Of a stretch of DNA of 64,000 bases, positions 26,444-36,582 are shown one piece after another. The stretch is from NCBI RefSeq assembly GCF_900302455.1, contig NZ_ONZG01000007.1:124001-188000 (forward strand), given 5' to 3'. Position 1 is the stretch's first letter. Every line of letters starts with the position of its first letter. Under the pieces are notes generated by a model that made no database searches, was not told where the DNA came from, and worked only from the letters and a program-made list of their open reading frames with translations. A program made the translations under genes and the position numbers. This DNA comes from Falsiruegeria mediterranea M17. GTDB lineage: Bacteria; Pseudomonadota; Alphaproteobacteria; Rhodobacterales; Rhodobacteraceae.

Positions 26444-27706
26444 TTATTGCGCTTCTTGCTCCTCCAATTCGGCCTCGATGGCGACTTCTTGCGCAAATTC
26501 AACGGCTACCGGGGTCGAAGTCGGCGTCATGACGGTAAAGGAGCCTGTTTCCTCGACCGGGATCGCGGCGCGCTGTGTGGTGCGGTAAAGCGCATAGACG
26601 GCCATCGCTGCCAGCAAAGCGGCCATAAAGGCGAAAAAGCCCGGCGGACCAAGCAGGGCGTCGCCCATCAGCCAACCTGTGATCATCGGGCCAGCAATGG
26701 CACCCAGACCGTTGATGAACACCAGCCCGCCCGAGGCTGCGGCCATGTCATCGTGTTCCAGATAGTCGTTGGTATAAGCGATGAGCAGCGAATAGAGCGG
26801 GTTCGACATGCCGCCAATCAGGAAGGCAGACACCAACAGCATCGAGAACTGGTCGCCAAACATCATGCCCACAACTGCCGCAACACCTCCGACGGCAGCG
26901 ACAAGCATGATCAAGACGCGGCGATCCATTCTGTCACTGACCCAGCCCAACGGGTACTGCAGGAACAACGCGCCAATATAGAAGGTCGCAATAAACAGCG
27001 ACAGGTTGGTCAGGGACAGCCCAATTGTGGCACCATAGACGGCGCTCATGCCGAATTGTGCCGAAAAGATACCGCCCAACAGAAACATGCCGACACAGCC
27101 TAAGGGCGAGATCTTCATGATCTCGCGCAGGGTCATCGGCTTGGTGGTGTCAAATGCAGGTGTGGGCGAGATCGACAGCAAAATAGGACCAAAAGAGATC
27201 GAAACCAGGATCGAGGCGATGATGAAAGCGTCATACCCGGCGGGGTCACCCACCTGGATCAAACCCTGGGCCGAGATGATCCCGATCATCTGCACGATCA
27301 TGTAAAGCGACAGCGCCTTGCCCCGGTTCGAGTTGTCGGCAGCATTGTTCAGCCAGCTTTCGGCCGTCACGTACACGCCAGAAAAGCAGAAACCGATGAT
27401 GACACGACCCAGAATCCAAACCCACATGTTCGGCAGAAAGGGATACAGGATCATCACCGCCGAAATGAACGACGCCAGCGCCGCAAAGACCCGCACGTGA
27501 CCCACACGACGGATCATGTTGGGGGCCATCCGGGAACCGCCGAGGAAGCCGATGAAATAGGCCGACATGACGATCGACATCTCAAAGGTCGAAAACCCCT
27601 CGATGTCGCCGCGCACACCCAGCATGGTGCCTTGAAGCCCGTTGCCAACGAGCAACAGACAAATACCCAGAAGCAGCGCCCATGCGCTGGAAAGAACCTG
27701 AAGCAT
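26444..27706 (-). CDS. Major facilitator superfamily transporter
   Basis: A 420-residue inner-membrane protein with about 12 hydrophobic helices. Seen: the MFS loop 2-3 motif is a variant (GGSRMAPNMIRRVGHVRV) and the loop 8-9 copy is GWVSDRMDRR. The overall sequence resembles the YcaD-like branch, whose substrates are poorly known. The C-terminal 35 residues are acidic and cytoplasmic. GAGGA precedes the ATG. The substrate cannot be told from the sequence. Confidence 0.9.
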   Translation of the reverse strand: MLQVLSSAWALLLGICLLLVGNGLQGTMLGVRGDIEGFSTFEMSIVMSAYFIGFLGGSRMAPNMIRRVGHVRVFAALASFISAVMILYPFLPNMWVWILGRVIIGFCFSGVYVTAESWLNNAADNSNRGKALSLYMIVQMIGIISAQGLIQVGDPAGYDAFIIASILVSISFGPILLSISPTPAFDTTKPMTLREIMKISPLGCVGMFLLGGIFSAQFGMSAVYGATIGLSLTNLSLFIATFYIGALFLQYPLGWVSDRMDRRVLIMLVAAVGGVAAVVGMMFGDQFSMLLVSAFLIGGMSNPLYSLLIAYTNDYLEHDDMAAASGGLVFINGLGAIAGPMITGWLMGDALLGPPGFFAFMAALLAAMAVYALYRTTQRAAIPVEETGSFTVMTPTSTPVAVEFAQEVAIEAELEEQEAQ

Positions 27707-27813
27707 CGGGCGTCCTCGCTCGTATCCGACTGAATTGGCTTCGGTATCTCATCAGACACCAGCACAGGGCCGCTTGTCTACGACATTTGCCGAGTCGGGT
27801 TTGGCGTTTTCGC

Positions 27814-28863
27814 CTAAGCCGGGATCAAAAGCGACGCGTCGCCGTAAGAGAAGAAGCGGTATTCGGATTTCACCGCATGCTCGTACACTTGCGCCATCCG
27901 CTCCTGCCCCATCAACGCTGACACCAGCATGAGCAGGGTGGACTTGGGCAGGTGAAAGTTGGTCATCAGCGCGTCAGTGACGTGGAAATCGAACCCGGGG
28001 TAGATGAAGATGTCCGTGTCACCGTCCCAGGGTTTCAGCCTGCCGGTTTGGGCGGCACTTTCGATCAGACGAAGCGCCGTGGTGCCCACCGGGATCACAC
28101 GGCCACCTGCGGCCTTTGTCGCCTCGATCTCGGCCACGGCCTGTTCGCTGACGCGGCCCCACTCAGAATGCATCTTGTGGGTTGTCACATCATCGACCTT
28201 GACGGGCAGGAAGGTTCCCGCGCCCACATGAAGCGTGACATAGGTGAACCCCACGCCCATATCCCGCAGCGCCTGCAACAGGTCGTCGTCAAAATGCAGT
28301 GAGGCCGTTGGCGCGGCTACAGCCCCCGCGTTTTTGGCCCAGACAGTTTGATAGTCGGTCTTGTCCTGCTCGTCCGCGGGTCGTTTGGCCGCGATGTACG
28401 GCGGCAGCGGCATGGCACCGGCCTGCGCCAGCGCCGCGTCAAAGTCATCACCCGACAGGTTGAACTGCAGCCGCCCCTGCCCGTCCTCGACACCGGTCAG
28501 CTCGGCCGACAGGTCATCCGAGAAAACGATGGTCTCGCCCGGCTTCACCTTCTTGAGCGGTTTGATCAGCGCCGACCAGCTACCGTCCGCCGCCGGGTCA
28601 AGCAATGTGACCTCGATCTTGGCCGACACCGGCCCTTGGGCGCTGTCGCGATGGCGGCGTCCGCTCAGGCGCGCGGGAATCACACGGGTGTCGTTCAGCA
28701 CCAGCCGGTCGCCGGGGCGCAGCCAATCCGTCAGGTCGCGCACCACCGCGTCGGTGATGACCTCACCTTCGGCCACCAGCATGCGAGCCGAGGTGCGGGG
28801 TTGCGCCGGGCGGGTGGCGATCAGCGTCTCTGGCAGGTCGAAATCAAAATCACTCAGTTTCAT
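27814..28863 (-). CDS. queA: S-adenosylmethionine:tRNA ribosyltransferase-isomerase
   Basis: A 349-residue enzyme that transfers and isomerises the ribosyl part of SAM onto 7-aminomethyl-deazaguanine in tRNA, the penultimate step of queuosine synthesis. Seen: the N-terminal [23 protein letters not shown], the [10 protein letters not shown] motif near residue 60, and the C-terminal [17 protein letters not shown] and [10 protein letters not shown] motifs. The ATG at 28863 is chosen because the family starts there; the 62-residue upstream extension is spurious. No tgt gene is in the window. It lies 41 bp after the YhdP-like gene and may share its transcript. Confidence 0.97.
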   Translation of the reverse strand: MKLSDFDFDLPETLIATRPAQPRTSARMLVAEGEVITDAVVRDLTDWLRPGDRLVLNDTRVIPARLSGRRHRDSAQGPVSAKIEVTLLDPAADGSWSALIKPLKKVKPGETIVFSDDLSAELTGVEDGQGRLQFNLSGDDFDAALAQAGAMPLPPYIAAKRPADEQDKTDYQTVWAKNAGAVAAPTASLHFDDDLLQALRDMGVGFTYVTLHVGAGTFLPVKVDDVTTHKMHSEWGRVSEQAVAEIEATKAAGGRVIPVGTTALRLIESAAQTGRLKPWDGDTDIFIYPGFDFHVTDALMTNFHLPKSTLLMLVSALMGQERMAQVYEHAVKSEYRFFSYGDASLLIPA

Positions 28864-28904
28864 GCCCGCGCTATACGTCGCCCGCGCGCGCTTGGCCACA
28901 CCCC

Positions 28905-31900
28905 TCAGCGGTCTCCGGCACCACTGTCCTGGGTTGGATCCTTTTGCACCTGGGGTGGTTGCCCCCGTGTCGCAGGCGCTTGTGGTGCAGGCTCGCGCAG
29001 AAAGTCGCGCAGAAACCCGGGCGCCAGTCCCGACAACGGGTTCACCCAAACCTGCGGCGAAGTCATCGCCCCAGTGAGCGTATAGTTGAACCCCACCAAC
29101 CCTTCCCCGCGGCGGGTGGACAGCACGCTGCCGATCACGTTGAGCAGATAGACCGGAGAGATCACGCCGCGCAGGTTCAACAACCGCCGCTCGGTGTCGA
29201 CGGTGCCATCCACCGACAACCCCATCGACGGGCCAACGGCGCTGCCCTCATAGACGGTCACCTGTTCGGGATCCAATCGGAACCGGCCGTCGATGGCCGA
29301 GAATTGAATCCCCGCACCGGCCATTTCATCCAAAAGGCCCACAACACTGATCGCATTGAGCAACGCGGCCATCGCGGGCGCATCCTTGATCCGTGTATTG
29401 CGCACCTTGAGAGATCCGTCATACGAACCCGGCCCATCGATTGGCGAGAGCGAGAGCTGAAATGACCCGCCGCGTGCCTGGTTGAGCAGCTGCGCTGAGC
29501 GGAACACACCTCCCGCGTCATTGGATTGCACAAAGAACCCGCTGCGCCCGCCCTTGGGCAGCACCTGACCGTTCACAGGCGTTTGGCCGTTGATCCGTCC
29601 TGCAAAGTTGCCCGACATTCCCCCTGCCTGCGCGAACTTGCCCTGAAACCCCGTCAGCGCAATGCTGTCAGTGATCTGAAGCCTGTCGAGGGTCGCGGTC
29701 ACGCTTTGCCCCGAATCCGCGCCCGAGGCCCCTGCCGCCGCGCTGCCGCCGCCGAGGTTTGCGCCACGCATGTCGACTGTACCGCCCCGAATGATCATGT
29801 CCGGTGCCTGACTGCCACGGCCGATCATGTCCATCTGCACGTTCAGCCAATTGCCAACACGCAAGGTATCAAACCGGGCATTTTCCATCGTGCCGGTTGT
29901 GTTGAACCTCATGCTGCCAACCGCTGTCAGCCCGGCCACCTGCAGGCTAAAGTCTTCGATCGCGTCGCTCTCGCCGAACTCGGCCGCCAGTGACAGCTCT
30001 CCGGTTGCGGACGGTGGTTTGCTCCATCCCAGCTCGGCCACGCTCAACCCCACGTCTGCCAGATCCGATCGCGCCGTCAGGCGGGGCGGCTGCCCCTGTT
30101 GCAGATCCAGCGTGTATTCCGCTTGCCCCTTGCCGCTGAGCGCGCGGATGGCAAAGGCAGAGTCGAATTCTTGCATCAAGGCCTTGGACAGTTCGATGGT
30201 GCCCACAACCTGACTGTCTTTTGCCGTATCCTTGTCGCCGATGGGTTGGGTCCAGGTTGCCGTCATCGGAACCTGCCCCAGAAAGCCGTTCCCCGACAGG
30301 ACGATCTGCGTCTGATCCCCCACCGCCGTCAGGCGCGGCGCTCTCAGCTCCAGCCCCGGGACCAGAACGGTGCTGTGAACATCCGCCACTTCTCCGGTCA
30401 GGTGGAACTCCATATCGTGGATCTTGACCTTGTCCTTGAGTGGTAGGGACAGTGTGCCCTGCACCGAAACCAGGCCCTCTGCCAGTTCGATGGGCAGTTT
30501 CGATTTTGACATCAGGTTCAAAGGTGGCCGATCCAACAGAGACAGCACCGCCGGAACGCTTCCCGTTCCGATGATGCGCGCGATGCCGGGGGCGGCCTTT
30601 TTGATCGAGATGTCGGGGATGATAAACGACGTGCCTGCAGCGTCGATGATGTCGCCATGGTCGGTCACAACCTGACCTGCATGAGCCAGCACCGCAAAGC
30701 GTTGGCCGGTCAGGCTGGCCTGTCCTCGGGCATCCGTCGCGGGCGGCAGGGTTTTGGCAAATCGGATCGTGGTCCGGTCGAAATCAAAATCGGCATAAAG
30801 ATCGGGCCGCTGTCCCGGTTTCAGCCGCACCGCAAAGTCACCATTGGTGAAATTGCCCTGCGTCAGGTTCTCTTCAACCCATTTTCGCGGTTTGGGTGCC
30901 ACAGCGCGGGGCCAATAGCCCAGCAACTCGCCGGGCGTCATCCGGTCCAAGGCACCATCGAGCGATACGCGCCAGCCCTGGGGGTCAGCGGCCAGCCGTC
31001 CCCAGGCGTTCAGCAATTTGTCGTCATCCGACACCGTCAGGCGACCCACCTGCACGCGAAACGGATTCAATTCCAGCTTCAGATCGATCTCGGCGCTGTC
31101 CAGGACAACGGGCTGCGTCATCACCTGAGCGGGGTTGAGCGACATGGCGGTGAACCGCAACTGCCCCACCAAGCTCTCCAGCACACCAGTTTCTACGCCG
31201 TTGACCACCGCCTGCCCCTCGGCGGTGACCGAACCCCAAGAGCTGTTTACTGAAAACTCGTTGAAATCCAGCAACTGCTCGGTCGGGTCATATGTGAAAT
31301 AGGTCCGGGCGCCGGTGAACCGAATGGGGCGCGTTTCGGCGTTCGGCTGCACCGCCCCCTCTCCGATCTGCAGCGTGGCCGAGATCTGGCTGGGCGCGCC
31401 TTGGGCATCAATGCCACCGCGCACCGCACCCGAGATTGGCGCCTCAAGCACCTCGAGCCATGAGACGGCGGCGTTCTGCAAGGCGATGTCTTCGGCTGCG
31501 ATATCGCTGACGGAAATGCCGAACTTGGCCTCGGGCGAGCCAAGCGTACTGGTGTAGTTCGCCTCGATCGAACTGGCATAGTCGCGGCCCGAAAGCAGCG
31601 AGAACCCGGTGGCGATGCGCATGTCCTGATCATGGCGCGTGAGTTGGATATGCCCCCCATCCAATGTCCAGACGCGCCCTTTGCCCAAATCCTCAAGGCT
31701 CAGGGTGATGCCTTGAACTTCGACCGCGGCCAGAGCCGACAGCTGATCCGACAGGAACACCTTGTCCGCAGCTTCGATCATCTGCGGCAGGCTGGCCGCC
31801 TGTCTCACGGGGGCCGCCCCCTCGCCCAGCGACACCGACAGATTGCCCAGCGCGTCGCGTTGCATTGTGACAAAAGCCCCACTGAGCACGATCCGCTTGG

Positions 31901-32318
31901 GTTTGACCTGCCCCTGCAACAAGGGCCGCATCGCCAGGCTGGCCTCGGCATCGGCCAGCTGTGCGATCATCTGCCCTTCTGTGTCCCTGAGCGCCACGTT
32001 TTGCAGGCTGATCCGCGGGCGCCAGCCGTCGAGAATGATGAATTTCAGCTGCCCGAACTCAAGCTGCAGGCCATTCAGGTTCCGCTCGATCCGGTCGGCG
32101 ACTCGATCGCGCAGCCAATCGGGTGCGCTGAACGTCTGACCAATGGCCATGACGGCGGTGACCGAGGCAAGGCAGACCAGGATCAGAACACCACGAAACG
32201 TCCAACGCCCCACCTTGGCCCGTCGACGCGGTGCCGTGGCCTTGGTGATCTTTTGATCCTTGGTCACGTCAGATCCCTGGGAATTTCCGTCTGTGCCTTT
32301 CAACTTCTTTCTCGACAC
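28905..32318 (-). CDS. YhdP/AsmA-like protein (DUF3971), inner-membrane anchored
   Basis: A 1137-residue protein starting at GTG 32318. A basic cytoplasmic tail and one transmembrane helix (about residues 42-62) lead into a very long periplasmic region of repeated beta-strand groups. The AsmA-like C-terminal part (near 950-1090, with [30 protein letters not shown]) is characteristic of YhdP-type proteins. In other bacteria such proteins bridge the envelope and move phospholipid to the outer membrane; by family, this one may do the same. It is upstream of queA on the same strand. Confidence 0.87.
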   Translation of the reverse strand: MSRKKLKGTDGNSQGSDVTKDQKITKATAPRRRAKVGRWTFRGVLILVCLASVTAVMAIGQTFSAPDWLRDRVADRIERNLNGLQLEFGQLKFIILDGWRPRISLQNVALRDTEGQMIAQLADAEASLAMRPLLQGQVKPKRIVLSGAFVTMQRDALGNLSVSLGEGAAPVRQAASLPQMIEAADKVFLSDQLSALAAVEVQGITLSLEDLGKGRVWTLDGGHIQLTRHDQDMRIATGFSLLSGRDYASSIEANYTSTLGSPEAKFGISVSDIAAEDIALQNAAVSWLEVLEAPISGAVRGGIDAQGAPSQISATLQIGEGAVQPNAETRPIRFTGARTYFTYDPTEQLLDFNEFSVNSSWGSVTAEGQAVVNGVETGVLESLVGQLRFTAMSLNPAQVMTQPVVLDSAEIDLKLELNPFRVQVGRLTVSDDDKLLNAWGRLAADPQGWRVSLDGALDRMTPGELLGYWPRAVAPKPRKWVEENLTQGNFTNGDFAVRLKPGQRPDLYADFDFDRTTIRFAKTLPPATDARGQASLTGQRFAVLAHAGQVVTDHGDIIDAAGTSFIIPDISIKKAAPGIARIIGTGSVPAVLSLLDRPPLNLMSKSKLPIELAEGLVSVQGTLSLPLKDKVKIHDMEFHLTGEVADVHSTVLVPGLELRAPRLTAVGDQTQIVLSGNGFLGQVPMTATWTQPIGDKDTAKDSQVVGTIELSKALMQEFDSAFAIRALSGKGQAEYTLDLQQGQPPRLTARSDLADVGLSVAELGWSKPPSATGELSLAAEFGESDAIEDFSLQVAGLTAVGSMRFNTTGTMENARFDTLRVGNWLNVQMDMIGRGSQAPDMIIRGGTVDMRGANLGGGSAAAGASGADSGQSVTATLDRLQITDSIALTGFQGKFAQAGGMSGNFAGRINGQTPVNGQVLPKGGRSGFFVQSNDAGGVFRSAQLLNQARGGSFQLSLSPIDGPGSYDGSLKVRNTRIKDAPAMAALLNAISVVGLLDEMAGAGIQFSAIDGRFRLDPEQVTVYEGSAVGPSMGLSVDGTVDTERRLLNLRGVISPVYLLNVIGSVLSTRRGEGLVGFNYTLTGAMTSPQVWVNPLSGLAPGFLRDFLREPAPQAPATRGQPPQVQKDPTQDSGAGDR

Positions 32319-32364
32319 CTATTATCCAAGCGAACACTTTTGAAACCCTTACCGGAGTTGCCTG

Positions 32365-32826
32365 ATGCCCGAAGTTTCCGATACCGCACCTGATTTCACC
32401 TTGCCCCGGGATGGTGGTGGTACGGTCAGCCTGTCTGATTTGCGGGGCGATCTTGTTGTCCTGTTCTTCTATCCCCGCGATGATACCCCGGGGTGCACCA
32501 AGGAATCCATTGGCTTTTCTGAACAGTTGCAAGCCTTTGCCGACGCGGGTGCTCAAGTTTTCGGCATTTCCAAGGACAGCGTGGCAAAACACGACAAGTT
32601 TGTTGCCAAGCATGAGCTGACGACGCCGCTCTTGTCCGATGAGCACGGCACCATGTGCGAGGACTACGGCGTGTGGAAGGAAAAGAGCATGTACGGCAAG
32701 AAATTCCTTGGCATTGAGCGGTCCACCTTTGTCGTGGATCGCGAGGGCAAGATCGCGCACGTCTGGCGCAAGGTCAAAGTGCCCGGTCACGTGGATGAGG
32801 TTCTGGAGGCCGTCCAAGCGCTTTGA
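32365..32826 (+). CDS. bcp: Peroxiredoxin, BCP type
   Basis: A 153-residue thiol peroxidase that reduces hydrogen and alkyl peroxides using thioredoxin. Seen: the peroxidatic cysteine in DDTPGCTKESIGFSEQL near residue 46. The resolving cysteine usually found five residues later is absent here (Ile/Gly in that place), so this is the one-cysteine-like variant; another Cys occurs in HGTMCEDYG near residue 95. Length is normal. It is divergent from the YhdP-like gene with only 46 bp between starts. Confidence 0.93.
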   Translation: MPEVSDTAPDFTLPRDGGGTVSLSDLRGDLVVLFFYPRDDTPGCTKESIGFSEQLQAFADAGAQVFGISKDSVAKHDKFVAKHELTTPLLSDEHGTMCEDYGVWKEKSMYGKKFLGIERSTFVVDREGKIAHVWRKVKVPGHVDEVLEAVQAL

Positions 32827-33186
32827 CCGTTTCCGGACGACTGACAGGGCGCGGTTCAAAAACAAACCTCTTACCAGAAGTGTTGCAAGGCCAATAACAA
32901 CGCACGGCGCAACAGGCTCTTACGATAGTACACCGTCGCAGATCTCTGCGGGGTTCTGTAGTGTGGAACGACGGCTATGCGGACAAAGCCGCCTGATGCT
33001 GATGCAGAGAAATTCCACTCAAAGTGTCGGCCAATTTACTGAACATGTCACGGCAGTGCTGCACACTTCCCCGAACCAGACATTAAGAACGATCAAATGG
33101 GTCGCGCCTCAAATCGACCTCTCGGAGTCTCACTTTCGGGCTCGGTTGCTGTTGCTTTTCATCCAATTCGCTAGCTGCGACTCAAT
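32827..33186. other. Intergenic region, no gene recognised
   Basis: About 360 bases of lower GC content than its left neighbours. Short plus-strand ORFs exist but without recognisable similarity. This marks the start of a 2.7-kb stretch with different base use (to about 35.6 kb). No transposase remnant or repeat was seen. Confidence 0.35.
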
Positions 33187-34236
33187 CTATTCATCCAGCA
33201 AGAACTCGGAGACCCAATCGCCTGTCTTTCTCACGGCAACTCTTGACTCAGGCGATTCCGGCAATGCCGCCATAAAGACGTGCGGCATCCCCTCATAAAG
33301 ATCGAGTTTCACTGTCTGCCCGGCCTGATCCAATGCCTGATAGAGCCTTACAAAATTGCTGAGGAAAATCTCTTTGATGCCTCCTTGGATGAGAGTTGGC
33401 GGGAAGCCCTTTGTAAAGTCGCCGTAAACCGGAGAGACGTAAGGGTGCCGGTGGTCCGTTTCATCGGCATAAGCCAGAGCCGAAGGACCGAGGACGTCCT
33501 GGTACGTGAAGAACGGCTCGGCATCCTGGAGCGTCACATAGCTATCCCCAGTCTCAGAGATATCGGTCCAAGGCGACCAGAGAACCAATGCTGCGGGCAT
33601 TTCCATGCCCTGATCACGCATCTTCAAGGTACTGCCGGCCGAGAGGCCACCGCCTGCAGAGTCACCGTAGAGCACGATATCTGAAGCCGCGAAGTCTTGC
33701 TCACCAAGAGCGGCGAAGACGGATAGGACCTCATCTGTGGTTTCTTGCCACTTGGCATGTGGCGCCAGAGTGTAGTCGACGGCCATGACAGTAAGACCCG
33801 TTTCATCTGCAAGTAGGATCGCCGAGGTAATCGCACCTCTGGCGGAGTTGAAGACATAGGCACCGCCATGTAGGTAAACTGCTATTTTGTCATCACGTGC
33901 CAGTTTGTCAGGCATGACTTCGACCACTGGGACGCCGCCAAGCGTGATATCCCGAAACGTACCGTTGAACGCCTCAACGAACGGTGCCGCTGCTTTGATC
34001 TTAGCAGTGCTGTCGGCGTCCTGCAGTGCTTGCCACGCTTGCACATCATCCGGGGAAGGAACCGCTGCGTCCCGCCCTTGGCCGAGTGCGGAAAGCACTG
34101 CGCTCCATTCAGACGAGATTGTCTCCGGCGCGTGCGCCCAAAGCGGTTCGGCACCTTGCGCTGGAGCTTGGGTTGCGATTTGTGCAACGGCGACGACACT
34201 TGCTATAAGCCAGATCGGACGGTTGCGATGCTTCAT
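33187..34236 (-). CDS. Exported alpha/beta hydrolase, HSL-type esterase/lipase
   Basis: A 349-residue protein. The first 28 residues are a signal peptide (hydrophobic IWLIASVVAVAQIATQ, AQGA cleavage region), so the enzyme acts outside the cytoplasm. Seen: the oxyanion motif HGGAYVF near residue 142 and the nucleophile motif GDSAGGGLSAG near 193, both typical of the hormone-sensitive lipase group. A late Asp and His (GMPHVF near 323) complete the triad. It probably hydrolyses short-chain esters. Neighbours do not suggest a pathway. Base use is lower in GC than the flanking core, so it may be acquired. Confidence 0.88.
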   Translation of the reverse strand: MKHRNRPIWLIASVVAVAQIATQAPAQGAEPLWAHAPETISSEWSAVLSALGQGRDAAVPSPDDVQAWQALQDADSTAKIKAAAPFVEAFNGTFRDITLGGVPVVEVMPDKLARDDKIAVYLHGGAYVFNSARGAITSAILLADETGLTVMAVDYTLAPHAKWQETTDEVLSVFAALGEQDFAASDIVLYGDSAGGGLSAGSTLKMRDQGMEMPAALVLWSPWTDISETGDSYVTLQDAEPFFTYQDVLGPSALAYADETDHRHPYVSPVYGDFTKGFPPTLIQGGIKEIFLSNFVRLYQALDQAGQTVKLDLYEGMPHVFMAALPESPESRVAVRKTGDWVSEFLLDE

Positions 34237-34482
34237 AGCGGATACACTCCTGAGCTGCCGTAGTTCTGTGCGATGATAACTGATTTTCTCAAGTTTAAAT
34301 TGACTCAGGTCATCTTGCGCTTTGCCGGTCGTGCATTGAATTTCTCACTTGGGCTCTGGCCCACATTATAACCTATCCCTCCCGGAAACGCTGTCGCGCC
34401 ATTTCGTCAACCAAATTTTGCCACAGTCCAAGCTTGATCTGAGTCATTGAAAGACCATAGCTATCACCGTAGCGTGTACGTT

Positions 34483-35586
34483 ATGCTCTATGTACGTTTT
34501 TTCTCAAGCTTGGCGGCAGCAATACTGATGGTGGCGTGTTCGCCGCCTCCGGAACTCATCGGAATAGACAACCCCAAGACACCTGTTGCTTCCGTTGAAT
34601 CAGCAGTGAAGCAAAAAGTTTTTCTTATGACAACGCGCCAACCAACAGAAACCGTTGGCGCACTCTACTCCGACCAGCGGGCTCCAGAACTGGGCTTGGC
34701 GTCTGTGCAGGTTTCAATACCACCAACGCACGTCGTGGGCGAGTTGGAGCGCCCTAAAAGGTTGCCGCCTGATCCAAGAACTGAGTTTGCCGTTGTCGAG
34801 CCGACAATCTACGCAAATGAGGAAGCCTTTATTGCTTCTGTGAACCGAGAGCTGCACAACATCCCTCCGGGTAAAAGGGATATTCTCTTCTTTGTTCATG
34901 GCTACAACAATACTACCAGCGACGCAGTGTTAAGGTTGGCGCAATTTGTTGAGGACAGCGGATTTCAGGGTGTGCCCGTACTATTTGATTGGGCGTCAGC
35001 CGCACGTCTTACACGCTACGTCTACGACTTGAACAGTGCCCTAATAGCAAGGCCAAGACTTCCGGAAATAAGTGAAATTGTAGCCCGAACAAATGCGGAT
35101 GGAATCGACATCTTCGCGCACTCCATGGGCGCGTTCCTCACCATGGAAGCCATGAAGGATGCGGTCCAGACAGGTAGGTTCAATGCCACCGGAAAACTTC
35201 AAACCATCATCCTGGCCGCACCCGATATCGATATGGACTTATTCCGCTCCCAACTCGAGCAAATTGACACAAAATTCGACCGGTTTTTCGTTCTGTTATC
35301 TGGAGATGACAGCGCCTTGAGCGTTTCTCGAAAAATAGCTGGGGGAGTGCCACGAGTCGGTGCGTCCGATATCGACGAACTTGCCACGCTTGGGGTTATC
35401 GCCATTGATCTAACAAAGGTCAGTAACTCCAGTTCCGGCAGTCATTCAAAGTTTGCTGGCTCTCCCGAAGTAGTCAAGCTGATCGGAAATGGACTGAATG
35501 ACAACAGTCGGTTTGATCGCAGCCAACGAGCGACACGACTTGACGAAGTCATTGGCGGTATCCCAATCACAATAGCATTTGAATGA
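34483..35586 (+). CDS. Lipoprotein alpha/beta hydrolase of the DUF900 type
   Basis: A 367-residue protein from ATG 34483; a TTG 12 codons earlier is open but has no better site. A short signal peptide ends in the lipobox LMVAC-S, so Cys19 is probably lipid-modified. The hydrolase core shows FFVHGYNN (residues near 138) and the nucleophile elbow AHSMGAFL near 213, typical of DUF900/YcfP-like esterases. The substrate is unknown. It lies beside another secreted hydrolase read from the opposite strand, in the same lower-GC stretch. Confidence 0.82.
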   Translation: MLYVRFFSSLAAAILMVACSPPPELIGIDNPKTPVASVESAVKQKVFLMTTRQPTETVGALYSDQRAPELGLASVQVSIPPTHVVGELERPKRLPPDPRTEFAVVEPTIYANEEAFIASVNRELHNIPPGKRDILFFVHGYNNTTSDAVLRLAQFVEDSGFQGVPVLFDWASAARLTRYVYDLNSALIARPRLPEISEIVARTNADGIDIFAHSMGAFLTMEAMKDAVQTGRFNATGKLQTIILAAPDIDMDLFRSQLEQIDTKFDRFFVLLSGDDSALSVSRKIAGGVPRVGASDIDELATLGVIAIDLTKVSNSSSGSHSKFAGSPEVVKLIGNGLNDNSRFDRSQRATRLDEVIGGIPITIAFE

Positions 35587-36008
35587 ATAACAATACTTCG
35601 GATCTGCGTCGACGTTGACCTTCATTTTTCACTGAACCGGCCGTTCGAACCAATCATCAGAAACAACCGATCCGTCCTGCAACTCGGACGCCTGGCACCC
35701 TAAACTCGCGGCAGTTCAACCGAACGTCGGTTTTTCTTGTTGCATCGCAGCCCAAAGCTTCAGCTAAATCATCGCTGCGACTGCGAGATTAAAGGACAGA
35801 GCACTTCCGGTTTGGGCTCGATCCGGACATTAACGTGCCGCCGATCGCGCCCCCGCTCGCACATGATCAGCAACACTTCTGGTAAGAGGCTTGGTTCAAA
35901 GACCCCCCCTTTTTCATGTCTGCTCCGCCGGGCACAGAGCCTGTGCATTAACAGAGATAGGATAGGCCCCTCTCCAGTCCCACCTTCTGTGGCGAAAGGA
36001 GCGAGATC
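35587..36008. other. Intergenic region before the hemerythrin gene
   Basis: About 420 bases with no ORF I would accept. It ends with GAAAGGAGCGAGATC, the ribosome binding site of the hemerythrin gene, so it presumably includes that promoter. GC content rises again towards the right. Confidence 0.4.
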
Positions 36009-36578
36009 ATGACCCAAACCACTTTTGACATCAGAACCCACAACATGCCGGACGAGATGCGTGTCTTGCTCGACACCTATCCGCGCGACAGTTGGGATGC
36101 TCACCCCGGCTTCCACGAGAAGACCCGCCATTGGTTGGGGGCCCATCAGATGTTCCGCCGCTTGGCCGAGCTGCTGCGCACGGATGCCCAGACCTATCTG
36201 GGCAAGGACATGTCGGACGAAGATTACGCCGGGCGGCTGTCCTACTATGGAAACGCCCTCGTCGGGAACCTGCACGGTCATCACGGGTGGGAGGACCACA
36301 GCTATTTCCCTGAGCTGTCTGAAGCCGATCCGCGCTTTGATCAGGGGCTGGAGGTGTTGGAACAGGACCATGCCGATCTGGACAAGGTACTGGACAGCTA
36401 CACCAAAACGGCAAATCGTGTGATCAAACTGATGCAGCTTGATCCCGGTCAGGTCCGCGACGAAGTGGGCGCCCTGCATCGCACCTCGGAAACAATCGAG
36501 GCGTTCCTGCAGCGTCACCTGAGCGATGAAGAGGAACTGGCAGTTCCAATCATCCTGCATCACCGGCTGAGAGGATAA
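36009..36578 (+). CDS. Hemerythrin HHE-domain protein
   Basis: A 189-residue protein of the hemerythrin cation-binding family, which holds a di-iron site that binds oxygen or nitric oxide. Seen: the HxxxE-type ligands in NLHGHHGWEDHSYFPEL near residue 90, a HADLDKVLD segment near 120, and the HLSDEEELAVPIILHH region near 170. AGGAG precedes the start. The glutathione transferase gene follows after 4 bp, so the two are co-transcribed and may both serve stress response. Confidence 0.87.
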   Translation: MTQTTFDIRTHNMPDEMRVLLDTYPRDSWDAHPGFHEKTRHWLGAHQMFRRLAELLRTDAQTYLGKDMSDEDYAGRLSYYGNALVGNLHGHHGWEDHSYFPELSEADPRFDQGLEVLEQDHADLDKVLDSYTKTANRVIKLMQLDPGQVRDEVGALHRTSETIEAFLQRHLSDEEELAVPIILHHRLRG

Positions 36579-36582
36579 GCCC

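Noticed and set aside
28864-29049. Upstream 62-residue extension of queA
   Set aside because: It overlaps the end of the YhdP-like gene and the enzyme family begins at [12 protein letters not shown].
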